From Coix lacryma-jobi var. lacryma-jobi (Eukaryota > Streptophyta > Magnoliopsida > Poales > Poaceae), in the NCBI GenBank assembly GCA_009763385.1, contig VDCT01000286.1, positions 682,001-746,000 on the forward strand: a DNA stretch of 64,000 bases, written 5' to 3'. A program made the position numbers and the translations under genes. This document shows, one piece after another, positions 13,701 through 24,875 of this stretch. Each line of letters begins with the position of its first letter. The stretch's first letter is position 1. Below the pieces are notes generated by a model. It did not search any database, was not told the DNA's origin, and saw nothing but the letters and a program-made list of their open reading frames with translations.

Positions 13701-16700
13701 GCTGGATGGCGGTCGGAGAGAGAGAACGCAGCAGGGGCGAAGGCTGAGTGCGCCTGTGGAGAGGCCCCAAGCAGCCATGCTGCTGCTGAGGTGGGCGAGA
13801 CCAGGGCTACTGTTGTAGCTGCTGACCGGGCAGAGGACCAACACAGAGCCATTGGCCGCCTTGGAGAGGAGCACGTGATCCGCCTTGCTGTTGTTGTTGC
13901 TGCCGACCCCAGGCACCGCCTTTTTCTTGTTGCGGTTGGAGTTAGTACTGCTGCCCTCGCCGCTGCTAGGGGCAGTGCGAGTACCTTGTACTTGTGCTGC
14001 GCCATAGCAGGCAGAGGCCCCGCGACATGTTTTGCCACAGGAAGGCGAGCTGGCAGTAAGGAGCGCGGTCTCAGACGAGACCTTGCCTTCATTGGCAAGG
14101 CGAAGTTCCTTGAGAACAAGCTTCTGGCGGGTTGTGTTGAAGTCGGGCAGCGGTGGTGAGGTGTCGGCGATGTTGTCCACCGTGCTGGAAAAACACGGGA
14201 TTGAGGCCGCGAAGGAGGTTGAGGACGAGCTGAGATGGCGAGACAGCATGGCCGACATCTTTGAGAGCATCGGCGACGGTCTTCATACGCTGACAGTCAT
14301 GTCAGTCATTGAAGAGGTCCCCTTGCGCATAGATGAAAATTCCTCGTGAAGGAAGACAGCGTGAAGCTCCTTGTTGGAGAGACAAGCCCTCAATAGCGAC
14401 CCAGAGTTGGCGTGCCGTCTGATCATCCTCCCTGGCGAGATCCTGGACATCAGGAGCAGCGGAGCCGAGGGAGCCAACCATGGACATAGGCATCATCGAT
14501 GGAACCACGGGGGATCAGTGGGATTGGCCGGAACAGTCCCATCGATATGACCACGAAGGCCGAACTTCCCGAGCAAAGATTTGATGAAGGGCACCCACTT
14601 GTGGAAGTTTGGGGTGCTGGAGCTCGAGGACGACGGGAACGTGAGATCGAACAGCGATCGCAGCATAGGGGGGAACGATCGGGCCGGAACCCATAGCACC
14701 GCTGGTGGTGGAGCCACTGGTGGCCGAGGCGGTGGAGGACTCGGTCGACATTGGGGGCGTAGGGCTGGCGGCGCGAGGAGCACGGGGGGGGAGGGGTGGG
14801 GCGAGAAGCAGCGGCGGGGCGGCGAGTGTGGGAACCGCGCGAGCAGGAGCAGGGGAGAGGAGGGAGGCGTGAGCGGGAAGTAGTGCGAGCGGAGCGGGAG
14901 AGGCGGCGGAGCGAGAGAAGAAGAGAACGCGCGAGCAGGAGCAGAGCGGGCGGCGCGAGCGGGAGGCGCGCGAGCAGAGGAGGCGACGCGAGCGGGAGAG
15001 GGCGGCGCCGCGCAGCAGAGGAGCGCCGCCGAGGGAGTAAAAAAACGGCGCAGAGCAGGACGGCGCGTGAGCGGGAGGGCGAGCTCGCGAGGCAGGGAAG
15101 GCCGCACGCGGAAGCAGCGGAGGTCGTGGCGAAGCAGGGGATCTCGCGAGCAGAGAGAGGAGGTAGCGGCGGCGAAGCAGGGGATCAGGGGCTAGGGCAG
15201 AGACCGGAAGGGAACCCGGGCTGCTGATACCATGTAGAAAGATAGGGAAACACCTCACACCCATAAGGGAGGGGTGGATTTCATATATAGTCAAGATACA
15301 ACTTGGAGTACAAGTTACATGATATACATGTGTTAGGACTATATATATCTTCTAATAATATTTGGTCCATTTACTCAGGCCATGACCTGTTTTCTTAGAG
15401 TGAACATATAATTCATGTTTCCCGTTTCTTTCATCTCTTCCAGGAATGTTATTGCAGAATCGGATGATGTTATAAATGCTGCAATTAATGGTCTAAGTAA
15501 AAATGGTTTTATCAATTACTATGGCTTACAGGTACAAGAACATGCTTCACGTTAATACTATTTTTATGTTATTATGTGACGTGTAGTTCATCATTTTTGC
15601 TTCTTATGCCTTTTAAGAAATGATTTTTGTTCACTATTTTGCAAATCATAATAGTAAGTTTCCATTGTGTTTGGTAGCGCTTTGGAGCGGTTCTGTACCT
15701 ACTCACTTTGTTGGTGCTGCTTTGCTTAGAGGAGAGTGGAGACATGCTGTTAGCTTGATTCTTGGTACAAGCGGGTAGGTGATATTCTTAGTTTCCCCTT
15801 TTTTGTTAAGAGCAACTCCAAGAGGACTCTTTATATCCTTCCTAATTTATAGGAATAAAGATTTTGGTGAAAAAAACCCTCCATAGTCTTTTAATTGGAT
15901 CCCAAATATAGACATCTCTATTCGGATTTGTCACTGGCCAAAGATTGAGAGCAAGTCGCTCTCTAGAGTGAGCACAAGATATAACAAAGCTGTTGGAGGG
16001 TACAAAAATATAGGAGCGGTTTTTACTCAAATGACTCCAAATGTGATTTAGAGAGTAAAATTTAGAAAGTCTCTTGGAGATGCTCTTCAATAACTAAATA
16101 CTAATTTATGTCAATGTGTATTTGAAACTTAATTTCCCTTCTAGCAGTTTCAATGCAATGAATGACGTGCAGGTACATTATAAATGCCATGGTGATGTTG
16201 ATGCAGCACTTAGAGGCATGCCCCGACATCTCACAGTGGAGAGAGCTATTGTAGGTTTCCTTGATCTTTTTTCCAGACATAGAACATGTTACCGAAATAT
16301 ATGCGTACACCTTGTCCTTCTAGCACATTTACTGCATAGTTTTGGGATGCTGGGATTTGGTCCTAGGCTCCTACTCAGTAGTTTGTATGAGTCCACTTAT
16401 ATAAGAAAAGTAAGATGTAGGTATTGTGTTTCCGCCTGCCAAGAGCTTTCTTGACTACACAATACACAGTCTATGTGAACTGTTGAGGGTGGTTGGTGCA
16501 GTTCCACTCGTGAACTTTAAGTTCAGCAGTTTGGTTTTAGCTTCAGTTTCAAACTAGGAGGCTTTGAGAAGTAACCAGGCCTGGCAATCGGTCCAGAGTG
16601 ATGAAAGTTGCTCAAACATTTGCATGCCTGGATAGACGTGTGCTTTACACTGTAATAGTTTTAGGCACCTCTAGGTACCTACTGTACTAGGCAGCACCAT

Positions 16701-19598
16701 ACAGCCTGCCTTACTCATAGCAATTTGAAACGTCGGGTAATACACAATTTCTTTTTCTGTACAAAATGTACCCACCCAAAAGATAAAAGTTGTTTACTTG
16801 CATAGTAAGAGGTAATAATAGAAAAATCCCTTTCTGCCCTGCTTTTTTGAGATTGAGTTTTGCATTTTCTGTTCCAATATTTACTAAGTGATCGTGATAA
16901 TTCATGAATGCCATATTGTACTGTTCATTTTTGTTACCATTTTAAGATTTTACATGCCTGCTTGTTGTCAGTCCAAATTAAATTGCATTTAATGTACTAT
17001 GTTTTCTTTTCATTTCCAGCTTCAGAGATTGAAGAAATACCCCGACAACTATCTACAAGCACTCATGGCTATACCTAAAACACTGAGACTGATGTATGTT
17101 GCAATACATTATCTAAAATTTTATTTGTATTTTTTTTTTGAGCAAAAAATTTTATTTGTATTGCTAATTATGTAATGAAGAATGTAGTACATCAATGTTA
17201 GGTAAGAAATTAATATTCAAAATCTACCATCAGAATATACTGTTAGAGCTTTCTGTATTTACTTTGTGCTCTGGTAATCCAATGGAACCATGCTGTGCAG
17301 GTATGTACATAGCTACCAGAGTTACCTATGGAATCATGCTGCAAGTATGAGAGTGGAAAAGTATGGTAAGCCTACCTGTGCATCGGATTCTACTGCTCTT
17401 GTTCAAGCTGTTGTTCTAAAACTAACCTTTGGCTTTCAAGGGTCTATTATATACTCTTGTTTTGTTTTGTTCTAAAACTAACCTTTGGCTTTCAAGGGTC
17501 TATTATATACTCTTGTTTTGTTTTTATATGGTAATGGCTGAACTCACAGGTATTTCACAAGTTGTAGAAGGTGATTTAGTTTTTCAAACAAGGTCCTCCT
17601 TTGGAGAAGCAACTACCACAGATACGTTTGAAGATGATGATAGCCATGCTAATTCACCTGAAATGGAAATGTCTTGTGAAATACTTCCTGAAGAAATGAT
17701 CCAGTCTGTGAAGGTGTGCTTTATAAATCGTTACTGAGCATATTTATGATGGCGAACCTCGCAAAACACCGATATAACAAAATTCCCAATCATGCGCTTC
17801 TCTTCTAGATAGTCGATTCTGAAGATTTATCGAAGGCAGTCTACTCGTTAGAGGATGTTGTCCTCCCTTTGCCTGGGTGAGGACTGAGGAGCATATGCTT
17901 ATGTTGTATGTTTTTGTGATTTGAGTGTTATGCACGTACGCTTACCCTTTTCCACGTGCAGTTCAGAAACATTGTTTCCTGGGAATGAAGTTGCTAGGAT
18001 TTATCATGAAATAGCCAAGAAGGTAATGGGTTTTGTCATGAACTTTTCAGTTATTCAAGAGGTTCGTTGTGTTATGAACTGAAGAAACATCTGTAAAAAT
18101 AAGTAGATTATGTTGTACAAGCATCTTATGCTCTTTTATGCCCAAGAAAGGATATAATTGAAAATTTTCTGTTTACGTGCATATTCTTTGGAGTATCTAG
18201 TTATGAAATATACATGTTAAGTTTCTTTTAACTTTTAGAGTGGTTCTTCCATCGGTTACTATATTATCTCTTCTTTAGAGAATTCTGTGAGATTCAAATT
18301 TTTTGACAAAGTCATGAAATACATAATTCTTCCAGTGAGATTATTAAGTGATAGACTTTCAGTTTCACACGTTCAAATGATTTCTTCTTCAATGACTACC
18401 ATAATGTTTATCTTAATTTTGTGACACAGGATGGCATTAGCCTGATAGAGGCCGCCCATGGTATCAAGTAAGTCACTCTGTCACAAGGTCCAGCTATCTG
18501 ATTCTTTTGAACAGCTTAGTGGTGCTTACAAATTGTAATCATACACTGCCACTAGAAAGATCAGATTTCACCAGAAGGAAAATAACGGTTTAAAATGACA
18601 TTTATGTATGTAGGCTTCAAATGTTGTGCCTTACATATTGGGAATATATTCCTTTTTAGTTCCTTATGAACAATATACTCTTGGGGCAGGGGAGCGAGTT
18701 CTTATTTGTCATGCATTTCCTTGACTGTCCTTTGTTAGGGACTTCTCGATTACAAGCATGAAAGGAAGTTACCGCCGGGTACTTCAACGCCCTATTGATT
18801 TTGAATGGTACACACAATACAAGCAGATTTTTTCTGCTCTGTTGAATTAAATGCTTGTCCCTTATCGTTTAAATTTTAACTTTAATTTTCAGTATATTTA
18901 TTCATAGCGAATTTAGATGAACAACCCAAGCTAATTGTACATGTACTCCTATAGGGCATTTGGTGCTATGATTTGTTTTTAATGAATGCAGGGACCTAAT
19001 GACTTACGCAGATGACAATACACCTTTAGTACCAACTGATTTAGATGTTCTATCAGAAACCCAATCATCAGAAACAATGCTGTTATCTGATGGGATTTGC
19101 AGTTGTTCATCAAGTGATTCCAGGTTGCAAGCTTCATCGGACACCTCTGGAAACCATTGAAGCTAGCTCAGTAGAAACCAAATCTATTGGCATCTCAGAT
19201 CTGTCACCAGAGAAACTGGCTTTGAAATTAGAATTTACTCTACCAGCATCATCTTATGCTACAATGGCCATAAGGGAGTTGACGAAAACTTCAACTTCGG
19301 TGATCTCCTGATCATTTATTTTATTTGGTTTTGAAAATACTTAAACTAGCTTTGCTACTCCTTTGCTTCATCTTTTGGTCAAACCATTCGGGCTTGACCA
19401 TGGTCATATTTTTTTTTTAAGGCATCTGACTCAATGCTTCCCTTTTGACGGATAACTATCATACAACTAAACAATGCACTTCTTCAGTTTGCACTTCAAT
19501 GCTTAAACTCATCCACCACCATCCTCTCGTATGGTCCATAATGATATGTTTTCATTGGTCATGTACAGGTTGCTTACCAGAAAACATTAATCAGCTGA
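7719..19598 (+). CDS. PUS7/TruD-family pseudouridine synthase
   Basis: Isomerises uridine to pseudouridine in tRNA and other RNAs (family knowledge). Exons: 7719-7999, 8124-8320, 8414-8637, 8780-8852, 8959-9015, 9196-9275, 9350-9412, 15444-15531, 15678-15774, 16148-16250, 17020-17093, 17301-17365, 17550-17713, 17809-17876, 17962-18022, 18430-18467, 18739-18807, 18992-19299, 19569-19598. Exon 1 carries the TruD start ([19 protein letters not shown]); exon 5 carries FAGTKDK with the catalytic Asp; later come [31 protein letters not shown] and [14 protein letters not shown], in family order. Splice phases agree except at four frame breaks: exon 1 (7800-7850), exon 2 (near 8184), exon 9 (GG at 15684) and exon 18 (near 19140). 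The first ATG (7719) is in a different frame from the TruD reading, so the N-terminus is uncertain. Intron 7 holds a 5.7-kb copia element. Either a functional gene with consensus errors or a recent pseudogene. Confidence 0.88.
9677..9801 (-). repeat. Copia 3' LTR (125 bp)
   Basis: Starts TGTAGAAAGATAGGG and ends CTCTAATA on the plus strand. It is bordered on the inside by CCCGCCCGC, whose complement GCGGGCGGG is a plausible polypurine tract. Compared with the other LTR I count four substitutions and three small indels, so insertion was fairly recent. The terminal TG...CA is TG...TA in both copies. Confidence 0.88.
9830..15110 (-). pseudogene. Degraded copia gag-pol polyprotein
   Basis: Reading right to left: a gag region ([17 protein letters not shown] near 14560), a protease remnant (WVLDT near 13590) with the pre-integrase stretch ([13 protein letters not shown], near 13400), integrase fragments (MIDDFSHY at 12960, FQADNGT near 12820), reverse transcriptase ([22 protein letters not shown] near 11600, then [12 protein letters not shown] near 11060) and RNase H ([18 protein letters not shown] near 10560; terminal [10 protein letters not shown] near 9890). 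The domain order gag-protease-integrase-RT-RNase H is copia. Many stops and frameshifts separate the pieces, and a MITE splits the RNase H end, so no intact protein can be made. Confidence 0.88.
9947..10207. mobile_element. Mutator-type MITE with 9-bp target duplication
   Basis: Inverted termini start GGAATTAAATTGGGTGCACC and stay recognisable for about 65 bp on each side, to the word GACACGTG. The element is flanked by CCCCAAAGC at 9938-9946 and 10208-10216. A 9-bp duplication with long inverted ends is the hallmark of Mutator-like elements. The interior has no ORF, so it is non-autonomous. It sits in the RNase H part of the copia element and therefore inserted later. Confidence 0.9.
15221..15232 (-). 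other. Primer binding site (initiator tRNA-Met type)
   Basis: On the minus strand the bases directly after the 5' LTR read TGGTATCAGCAG. The first nine match the usual copia primer site TGGTATCAGAGC, complementary to the 3' end of initiator tRNA-Met. Confidence 0.85.
15233..15357 (-). repeat. Copia 5' LTR (125 bp)
   Basis: Near-identical partner of the LTR at 9677-9801, same length, about 3 percent substitutions. It is the 5' LTR because the gag side and the primer binding site adjoin it. Confidence 0.88.
17416..17527. repeat. 56-bp tandem duplication in PUS7 intron 12
   Basis: Two adjacent near-perfect copies begin CTAAAACTAACCTTTGGC at 17416 and 17472. They lie inside the intron upstream of exon 13 (17550) and do not touch splice sites. 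Confidence 0.85.
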
Positions 19599-20763
19599 CC
19601 GAGCCCGGTGTAAAATGCATTCTTCACAGGTTGGTATCCATTCTGACAAGACACATCATGGGCTTAGCTGGTACATCACGAGTGAAAATTTCCTTACTAA
19701 ATTATACCTTTTTTCAATACCTTAATTTCACATTAGGATTCTCGGACTTGTTTGTGTGCTTGTTTCCTGCAGATATTTTATTTTCTGAATCATTCGACTT
19801 GGAGGTTTTCTGTACTTATGTTATGGAGCTTCTAAAACAGATGGTCTAAGGGTGCGCCACATGGTCAATTACATGGCTGAACTACTACTTGAGGTTAGTT
19901 ATTATATATGAGAATTGTGTGTTAGATCCTAAAAACTTTATAATAATTCGCTGCGTAGAAATTATAAAATTTAACTTAGAGTAAATTGCACAGCAAGTCC
20001 TAGGCTTGCTTCTCATGGTTGTGTTGCTTGGATCCCTGGACATTAGAATTGCATGTTTTGTTAGATAATTAGGCATTTTCATGTTAAATTCAATCCAGAA
20101 ATTTAGTAGTAAATTTGTGACAACAAATATGCGCACGTGTATACTACTGGTGACAATTGCATACGAGATCAACATATTGATCACAAAGAAAATAAACGTA
20201 CTGAATAGTATTGAAACCAAATTGAGAATTTGGGATGTACCCTGCGGAGGGACCAGAGCCAGAGGCACTAGTGGCTCCATCCACATTCATGACGAATGTG
20301 TTGCTCGCAGTCGTGGACCACAGTCGGTGCAGGTAGTTGTTCGTAGTGAAAGTCCTGCGCATGTCGACGACAAATCGTACGACGTCGGCGACCGTGGATC
20401 GTGTTGAGAGTTCGGCGGCGGCGGCATGTGGAGCTAAACTATAACACGACACAATATTTAATATGGGCCTAGAATTATTAATTATTAAATATAATATGGG
20501 CGAGGCCCAAATTATATCCAACATGTTTAGATCTAACTTTATAAGTTGATCAATGTAGGTCAATTTTAATTAGAAAATATAATTGGGGATTATATAGTGC
20601 CTTGGTTAGTTTGGATGTTGTTTCATTACGTGATCAATTCAAACCCCTATTGTCAAGATTAAAATTAATAGTTCCTTGTGTTATATAATTTTCTGTTTGT
20701 TTTATCCCCAAATTGTCGTAAATATGAACCTCTCCGATCAAATTCTTCAAACTTAGTTTGGAC
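19599..20763. other. PUS7 3' UTR and intergenic DNA
   Basis: The first 300-400 bp are the likely 3' UTR. On the minus strand a stretch from about 20523 begins TGTTGGATATAATTTGG and could be the end of an LTR, but I find no partner or target duplication, so it is not called. No other gene evidence. Confidence 0.4.
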
Positions 20764-21252
20764 TCTATTTGCATCCTGGAAATAATGTAGCTCTCCTATT
20801 TGACATCGAAACTGAAATTCTTTCTTATATGTCATCCACTTGAGTTTTTTTCCCCTATTTAACATTTCCGACAGTTTGGACTGCTAACGACGCCAAGTCC
20901 TAGGGAAAAGTCTGTTTTACCCCTAGAGCATTTTTGTTACCAGTCATGACATTCCAGGGTTGTTATTGCATCTTTTTTAATGTTTTATTTCAAAACTGCT
21001 ATGTTTTCTTTTTTGCTTATGTAAAATAAATAAATGAACGAACATCATTTATATAATTATATAATGTCATGATTGGTAAAAAATGCTCCAGGGGTAAAAC
21101 AGACCTTTCTCTTAGGACTTACCATCGTTAGCAGTCCAAACTGACGAAATGTCAAATAGGAAAGAGAAACTCAAGTGAGGACATATAGGGAAGAATTTCA
21201 GTTTTAGTGTCAAATAGGAGACCTGCATTATTTCTGGTGTCAAATAGGAAAT
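20764..21252. repeat. 490-bp imperfect inverted repeat (hairpin-type element)
   Basis: Left arm 20764-20953 and right arm 21063-21252 are complementary over about 190 bp with scattered mismatches, around a 108-bp AT-rich loop. Shared words include CAGTTTGGACTGCTAACGA and GTCTGTTTTACCCCT. Each arm holds about three copies of CCTATTTGACA, so the outer part is also a short direct repeat. Non-coding. Probably a long-TIR DNA element; no target duplication identified. Confidence 0.82.
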
Positions 21253-22343
21253 TTTCTCTAACTATTGGTAAGTACTAAGTAGTGAATTAGTGATTGTGTG
21301 TGCAGACTGCAGAGTAGGATGATGAGCACTTAATTAGCCATTTAAGTTAATTTGAAATTAACATTTCCTATCATATAGGGACCAAATGGTTCTTAAAAAA
21401 GTGTCCAGCTAATCATGTACTCCATAATTGGGTGTACTTATTGCAATTAGTAGTGTAATTCAAATTTTGACATGGCATGGAATAACAATATGTAGATTTG
21501 TCAGTCAGCATATTACCACTGAGCAAAGTTAATGATTTTACTTTCTTTTACCAGTTTATTTCATCTTTTTTTACCAGCAAACTGTAGATTTGTCGATTTA
21601 CCCCTGGAACTTTTGGCTTGATTTGTCAGTGTTTTGTCTTCCTAGTGTTTTGTGGAGAGCTACTCTGATATATTGAGACATGTACTTAAAATCATAATCG
21701 ATGCACTAGAAATTGGATGCTACCTGTATTTAGATACGCTGCTAAGTGAATGTGTATCTCATACTACATCGTCTTAAAAACCATGTATTTCAGGCCTCAA
21801 AGGATGGAACCAAGCCACGATGAGTCCCTCGTACTGTTCCATGATTTTTGAGAAAACTACTAAACTAGAACAGGTGCTGGTCTGTCATATATGGATGTAA
21901 ACTGGAACAGGTGCTGGAACAGTTATGCATCATATATTGTGATGTCTGAACTGAGGTCGCAACCGCGTGGGCATGCACGTATGACTTCTGCGACACGCGC
22001 ACTACCTCAGAACTATAATGATGGGTTCCTGCGTCATTTGCTGAACCGCAATTATAGCTGCAAGAATATAACGGTCCTGTTTGTTTGAGCTTATCAGCCA
22101 AAATTTAGTCCTATTTTTTAGCTATGGAATAATGTTTTTTCACAAAAAAAACAGCATCAGTCCCAGAATCGAACACAGTAAATCCTGTCAAACAGTCTTG
22201 CAGGACCCAGCACAGAAGCTACCCGTTCTCTATTCGCTTTGTCTGATTGAGTTACTACAGCTTTACTGTAACAACAGGTATATTATTACAAGGTTCGGCA
22301 ATCTATATCTACATCTTTTTATACAAACTATCAACATGAGCAA
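21253..22343. other. Intergenic AT-rich DNA
   Basis: No gene seen. At 22074 the word GGTCCTGTTTGTTTGAGC resembles one end of a grass MITE, but no matching opposite end was found. Confidence 0.4.
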
Positions 22344-22555
22344 ACCATGTTATAGAGTTTGCTCACTAAAATTTATTCGTGATCTTCGCGGCAACACGTA
22401 ATAACAGGTATGAGTACAACAGAACCATGTTATAGAGATTCCTCACTAAAATTTAGTCGTGATCCTCGCGGCAACACGTAATAACAGGTATGAGTACAAC
22501 AGCTAAATTTATTCGCGATCCTTGCATCAACACGTAACGTGAATAACAGGTATGT
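22344..22555. repeat. Tandem array, 80-bp unit, about 2.6 copies
   Basis: Units start at 22344 (ACCATGTTATAGAG) and 22424, with a partial third unit from about 22502. Copies share CACTAAAATTTA, TCGTGATC and GCAACACGTAATAACAGGTA. They differ by a few substitutions, so the array is not brand new. Confidence 0.8.
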
Positions 22556-23566
22556 ACCAAATTTTCGCCCTTCATCAACTTTCAAGCTGCAACTTGTCCG
22601 CGGAGGAGATGGTCAAGAAGTCAATACCAAAAGCATATGCTTTGCCCCTTTGCGCTAAGGAAAATGCTCAAAAATTCCTTAACCTCCTGTCTGATCTTTA
22701 ACCGAGCTTTTATTCCAAAAGGATAAGTTCAAATACATGTGTTTAATTCAGTGTGTTCTGACTTAGCCATTACCTCGCCGGATTCTCGAAATCTGGCATC
22801 CAGTGGTGCTAGCTAACGCAGCGTTCCATTTCTTAACACTAAAAAAAACTTGGTCCTCGATGCTTATCTGTACAGTAGGCACCCATGCGTTGAATTGAAC
22901 AAATATATTTTGTCACCAAACTATGAACATCAGTTCGAAAGCTCCGCTGCCGACGTCGGTTATTGGATAAGCAGCTTAGCCCATGCACGGTCACCCCTAA
23001 TACTTGCTGGTCGCCCGCATACCGTAAGAGGAATCGAGCCATGAACACTACACCGGTGTTCTCTTTCATTTTCTATGGGGGCCGAGGATATTGACACGCT
23101 GATTAGAATGGGGAGGGTCGCGTAGTTAGACCGAAGCACGGGCCATCCTTCGAAAAAGCAAACATAAACGCAAGTCGGTATCAGTATCTGTATCTTCTCG
23201 CCCGACAAAAAACATCAACATCGCTATATCCTTTCAGAGTCTCAGTCGCCTCACCACGGCGGAGGCACCGGTTCCACACCTGCAGCGCGACGGGGGATGC
23301 AAGCCAAATCCAGGGCGGAAGCGGAAGCGGAATCCATGTGCCGCACATGGAACCTCCCATGGCCCACTGCCCCACGCCCTGCCATCGCTGCTTGCCTGCT
23401 TTTGCAATATCGATGGACGGTGATAAGCGCAGCGCCCTCTCGCTCTCACCGGGGAATCACCGCACTCAGCGAGATGCGAGAGATACGATAGGCCGCCACA
23501 CACACGCAGGCGCGTTTGTCACGCCCAGGGTGGCCGGAAAAGGCATATGCATGGATGCAAGAGGTA
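22556..23566. other. Intergenic, no supported gene
   Basis: Several short ORFs occur on both strands at 22839-23586, but none shows a domain, splice pattern or family resemblance. Base composition is mixed. Confidence 0.4.
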
Positions 23567-24126
23567 CTACTCCGTATCATAAATAGAAGTTGTTTAGGAC
23601 AGCGACACGGTCTTCAAAACATAACTTTAACCACTACTCCCTCCGTATCACAATTAGAGTTCGTTTTGGACAGCGACACGGTCTCCAAAACATAACTTTG
23701 ACCACTTATTTCTTAAAAATATTTGTTATAAAGTGATATATATATACTTTTATGAAAGTACTTTTCAAGATAAATTTATTTATATGATTTTTACATTTCT
23801 AAACTCAATAATTTAAAAGTTATTCATGATTTATTCCCAATGTTTGACCGAAAGCTTTTCCAAAACGAACTCTAATTGTGATACGGAGGGAGTATTTTTT
23901 AAAAAATATTTGTTGTAAAGTGGTGTATATATATTTTTATTTCTTTAAAAATATTTGTTGTAAAGTGGTGTGTATATATTTTTATGAAAGTACTTTTCAA
24001 AGACAAATTAATCTATATGATTTTATATCTCTAAACTTAATAATTTAAAAGTTATTTATGATTTATATTCTTAATGTTTGACCGAACCCTTTTTCAAAAC
24101 GACTTCTAAATAGAATACGAAGGGAG
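23567..24126. mobile_element. Stowaway-type MITE carrying a nested MITE
   Basis: Left end ACTCCGTATCATAAATAGAAG and right end, inverted, ACTCCCTTCGTATTCTATTTAG pair as inverted termini with TA outside both ends (23565-23566, 24127-24128). The body is split at CCAC-TA by the element 23637-23892. Right of the insert, a 45-bp block with TATTTGTTGTAAAGTGGTG is duplicated in tandem (about 23895-23982). Confidence 0.82.
23637..23892. mobile_element. Stowaway-type MITE, inner copy
   Basis: Ends read CTCCCTCCGTATCACAATTA and exactly the inverted equivalent at the right, flanked by TA (23635-23636, 23893-23894). It belongs to the same sequence family as its host element and shares the internal words GACAGCGACACGGTCT and TGAAAGTACTTTTCAA. 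Its cleaner ends fit a more recent insertion. Confidence 0.88.
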
Positions 24127-24576
24127 TACGCAGGAATGGGTGAATGGCAATCGCGTCCCCCGGGACCGACCGGAGAGTGGAGCACGATGGGGACCGGGGG
24201 CGAGGGGATGTTTGGTTTTTGCCACAATTTGCCATGACTAATGTTAGGTAGCTGCCACATGTGTGGCTTGCCATATCTGTGGCAAAATAATGTTGTTTGG
24301 TTCACGACTAAGATTTGGCAAAAAATTATGGCGGCTGTTGGTTCTTGCCACAAAATATTGTGGCATATGTGTGGCATATGTTTGGTTTTCAGCACATATA
24401 CCTCAATGTTACACTCATTGCAGTACAACAAATTGTTCCAGCCACATATATTTCAACAATAATAAAAAGTAAGGTTTAACATATGTTCCAATAATATTAC
24501 AAGCACGAAATACAATCTTCATAAATACAATCTAGGAGGATTAAACCAAGGAGGTTTAGATTATAATACTAATTAC

Positions 24577-24702
24577 AAAAGCAGCAACCATGCATGCATG
24601 CATCAAACAAGATTAGCATCACATGCTAACTTCTTGGACAAAAGCAGCAGCCATGCATGCATGCATCAACCAAGATTAGCATCACATGCTAACTTCTTGG
24701 AC
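24577..24702. repeat. 63-bp tandem duplication inside the Harbinger element
   Basis: Copies at 24577-24639 and 24640-24702 are nearly identical and begin AAAAGCAGCA, with CATGCATGCATGCATCAA inside. They lie between the transposon end and ORF1. Confidence 0.88.
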
Positions 24703-24875
24703 AGATTCTAAGCGCCAGTTAAGTTCCCTGGACAGCCAAAATTAGTCATCAACACAACCAAGTCCCTAAACAGGCCTACCCTAAGCCATCAGTCATCACA
24801 ACCAAAATAATCACACAGCCAAGTTCCTGGACAACCAACAAATATAAACATTCACCCTCATAAGCTATCACAGAT

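Larger units (their letters stand above)
9677..15357 (-). mobile_element. Ty1/copia LTR retrotransposon in PUS7 intron 7
   Basis: A minus-strand element of 5681 bp with two short 125-bp LTRs, a tRNA-Met-type primer binding site and degraded gag-pol. It lies wholly between PUS7 exons 7 and 8, whose splice phases still join (2 to 2), so it can be removed by splicing. The flanking 5 bp (CAATT left, ATATT right) do not match well, so I see no clean target duplication. It is interrupted by a Mutator-type MITE at 9947-10207. Confidence 0.92.

Noticed and set aside
14493..15294. Several long overlapping ORFs on both strands
   Set aside because: They lie in the GC-rich gag start of the copia element; only the minus-strand gag frame ([17 protein letters not shown]) has family meaning.
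20144..20563. Possible LTR or coding fragment on the minus strand
   Set aside because: TGTTGG-type start but no second LTR, target duplication or recognisable protein.
22344..22555. CRISPR-like array
   Set aside because: Units are adjacent 80-bp tandem copies without unique spacers, and the window is a plant genome.
22839..23586. Cluster of 60-90 codon ORFs
   Set aside because: Frames on both strands overlap and none resembles a known family.
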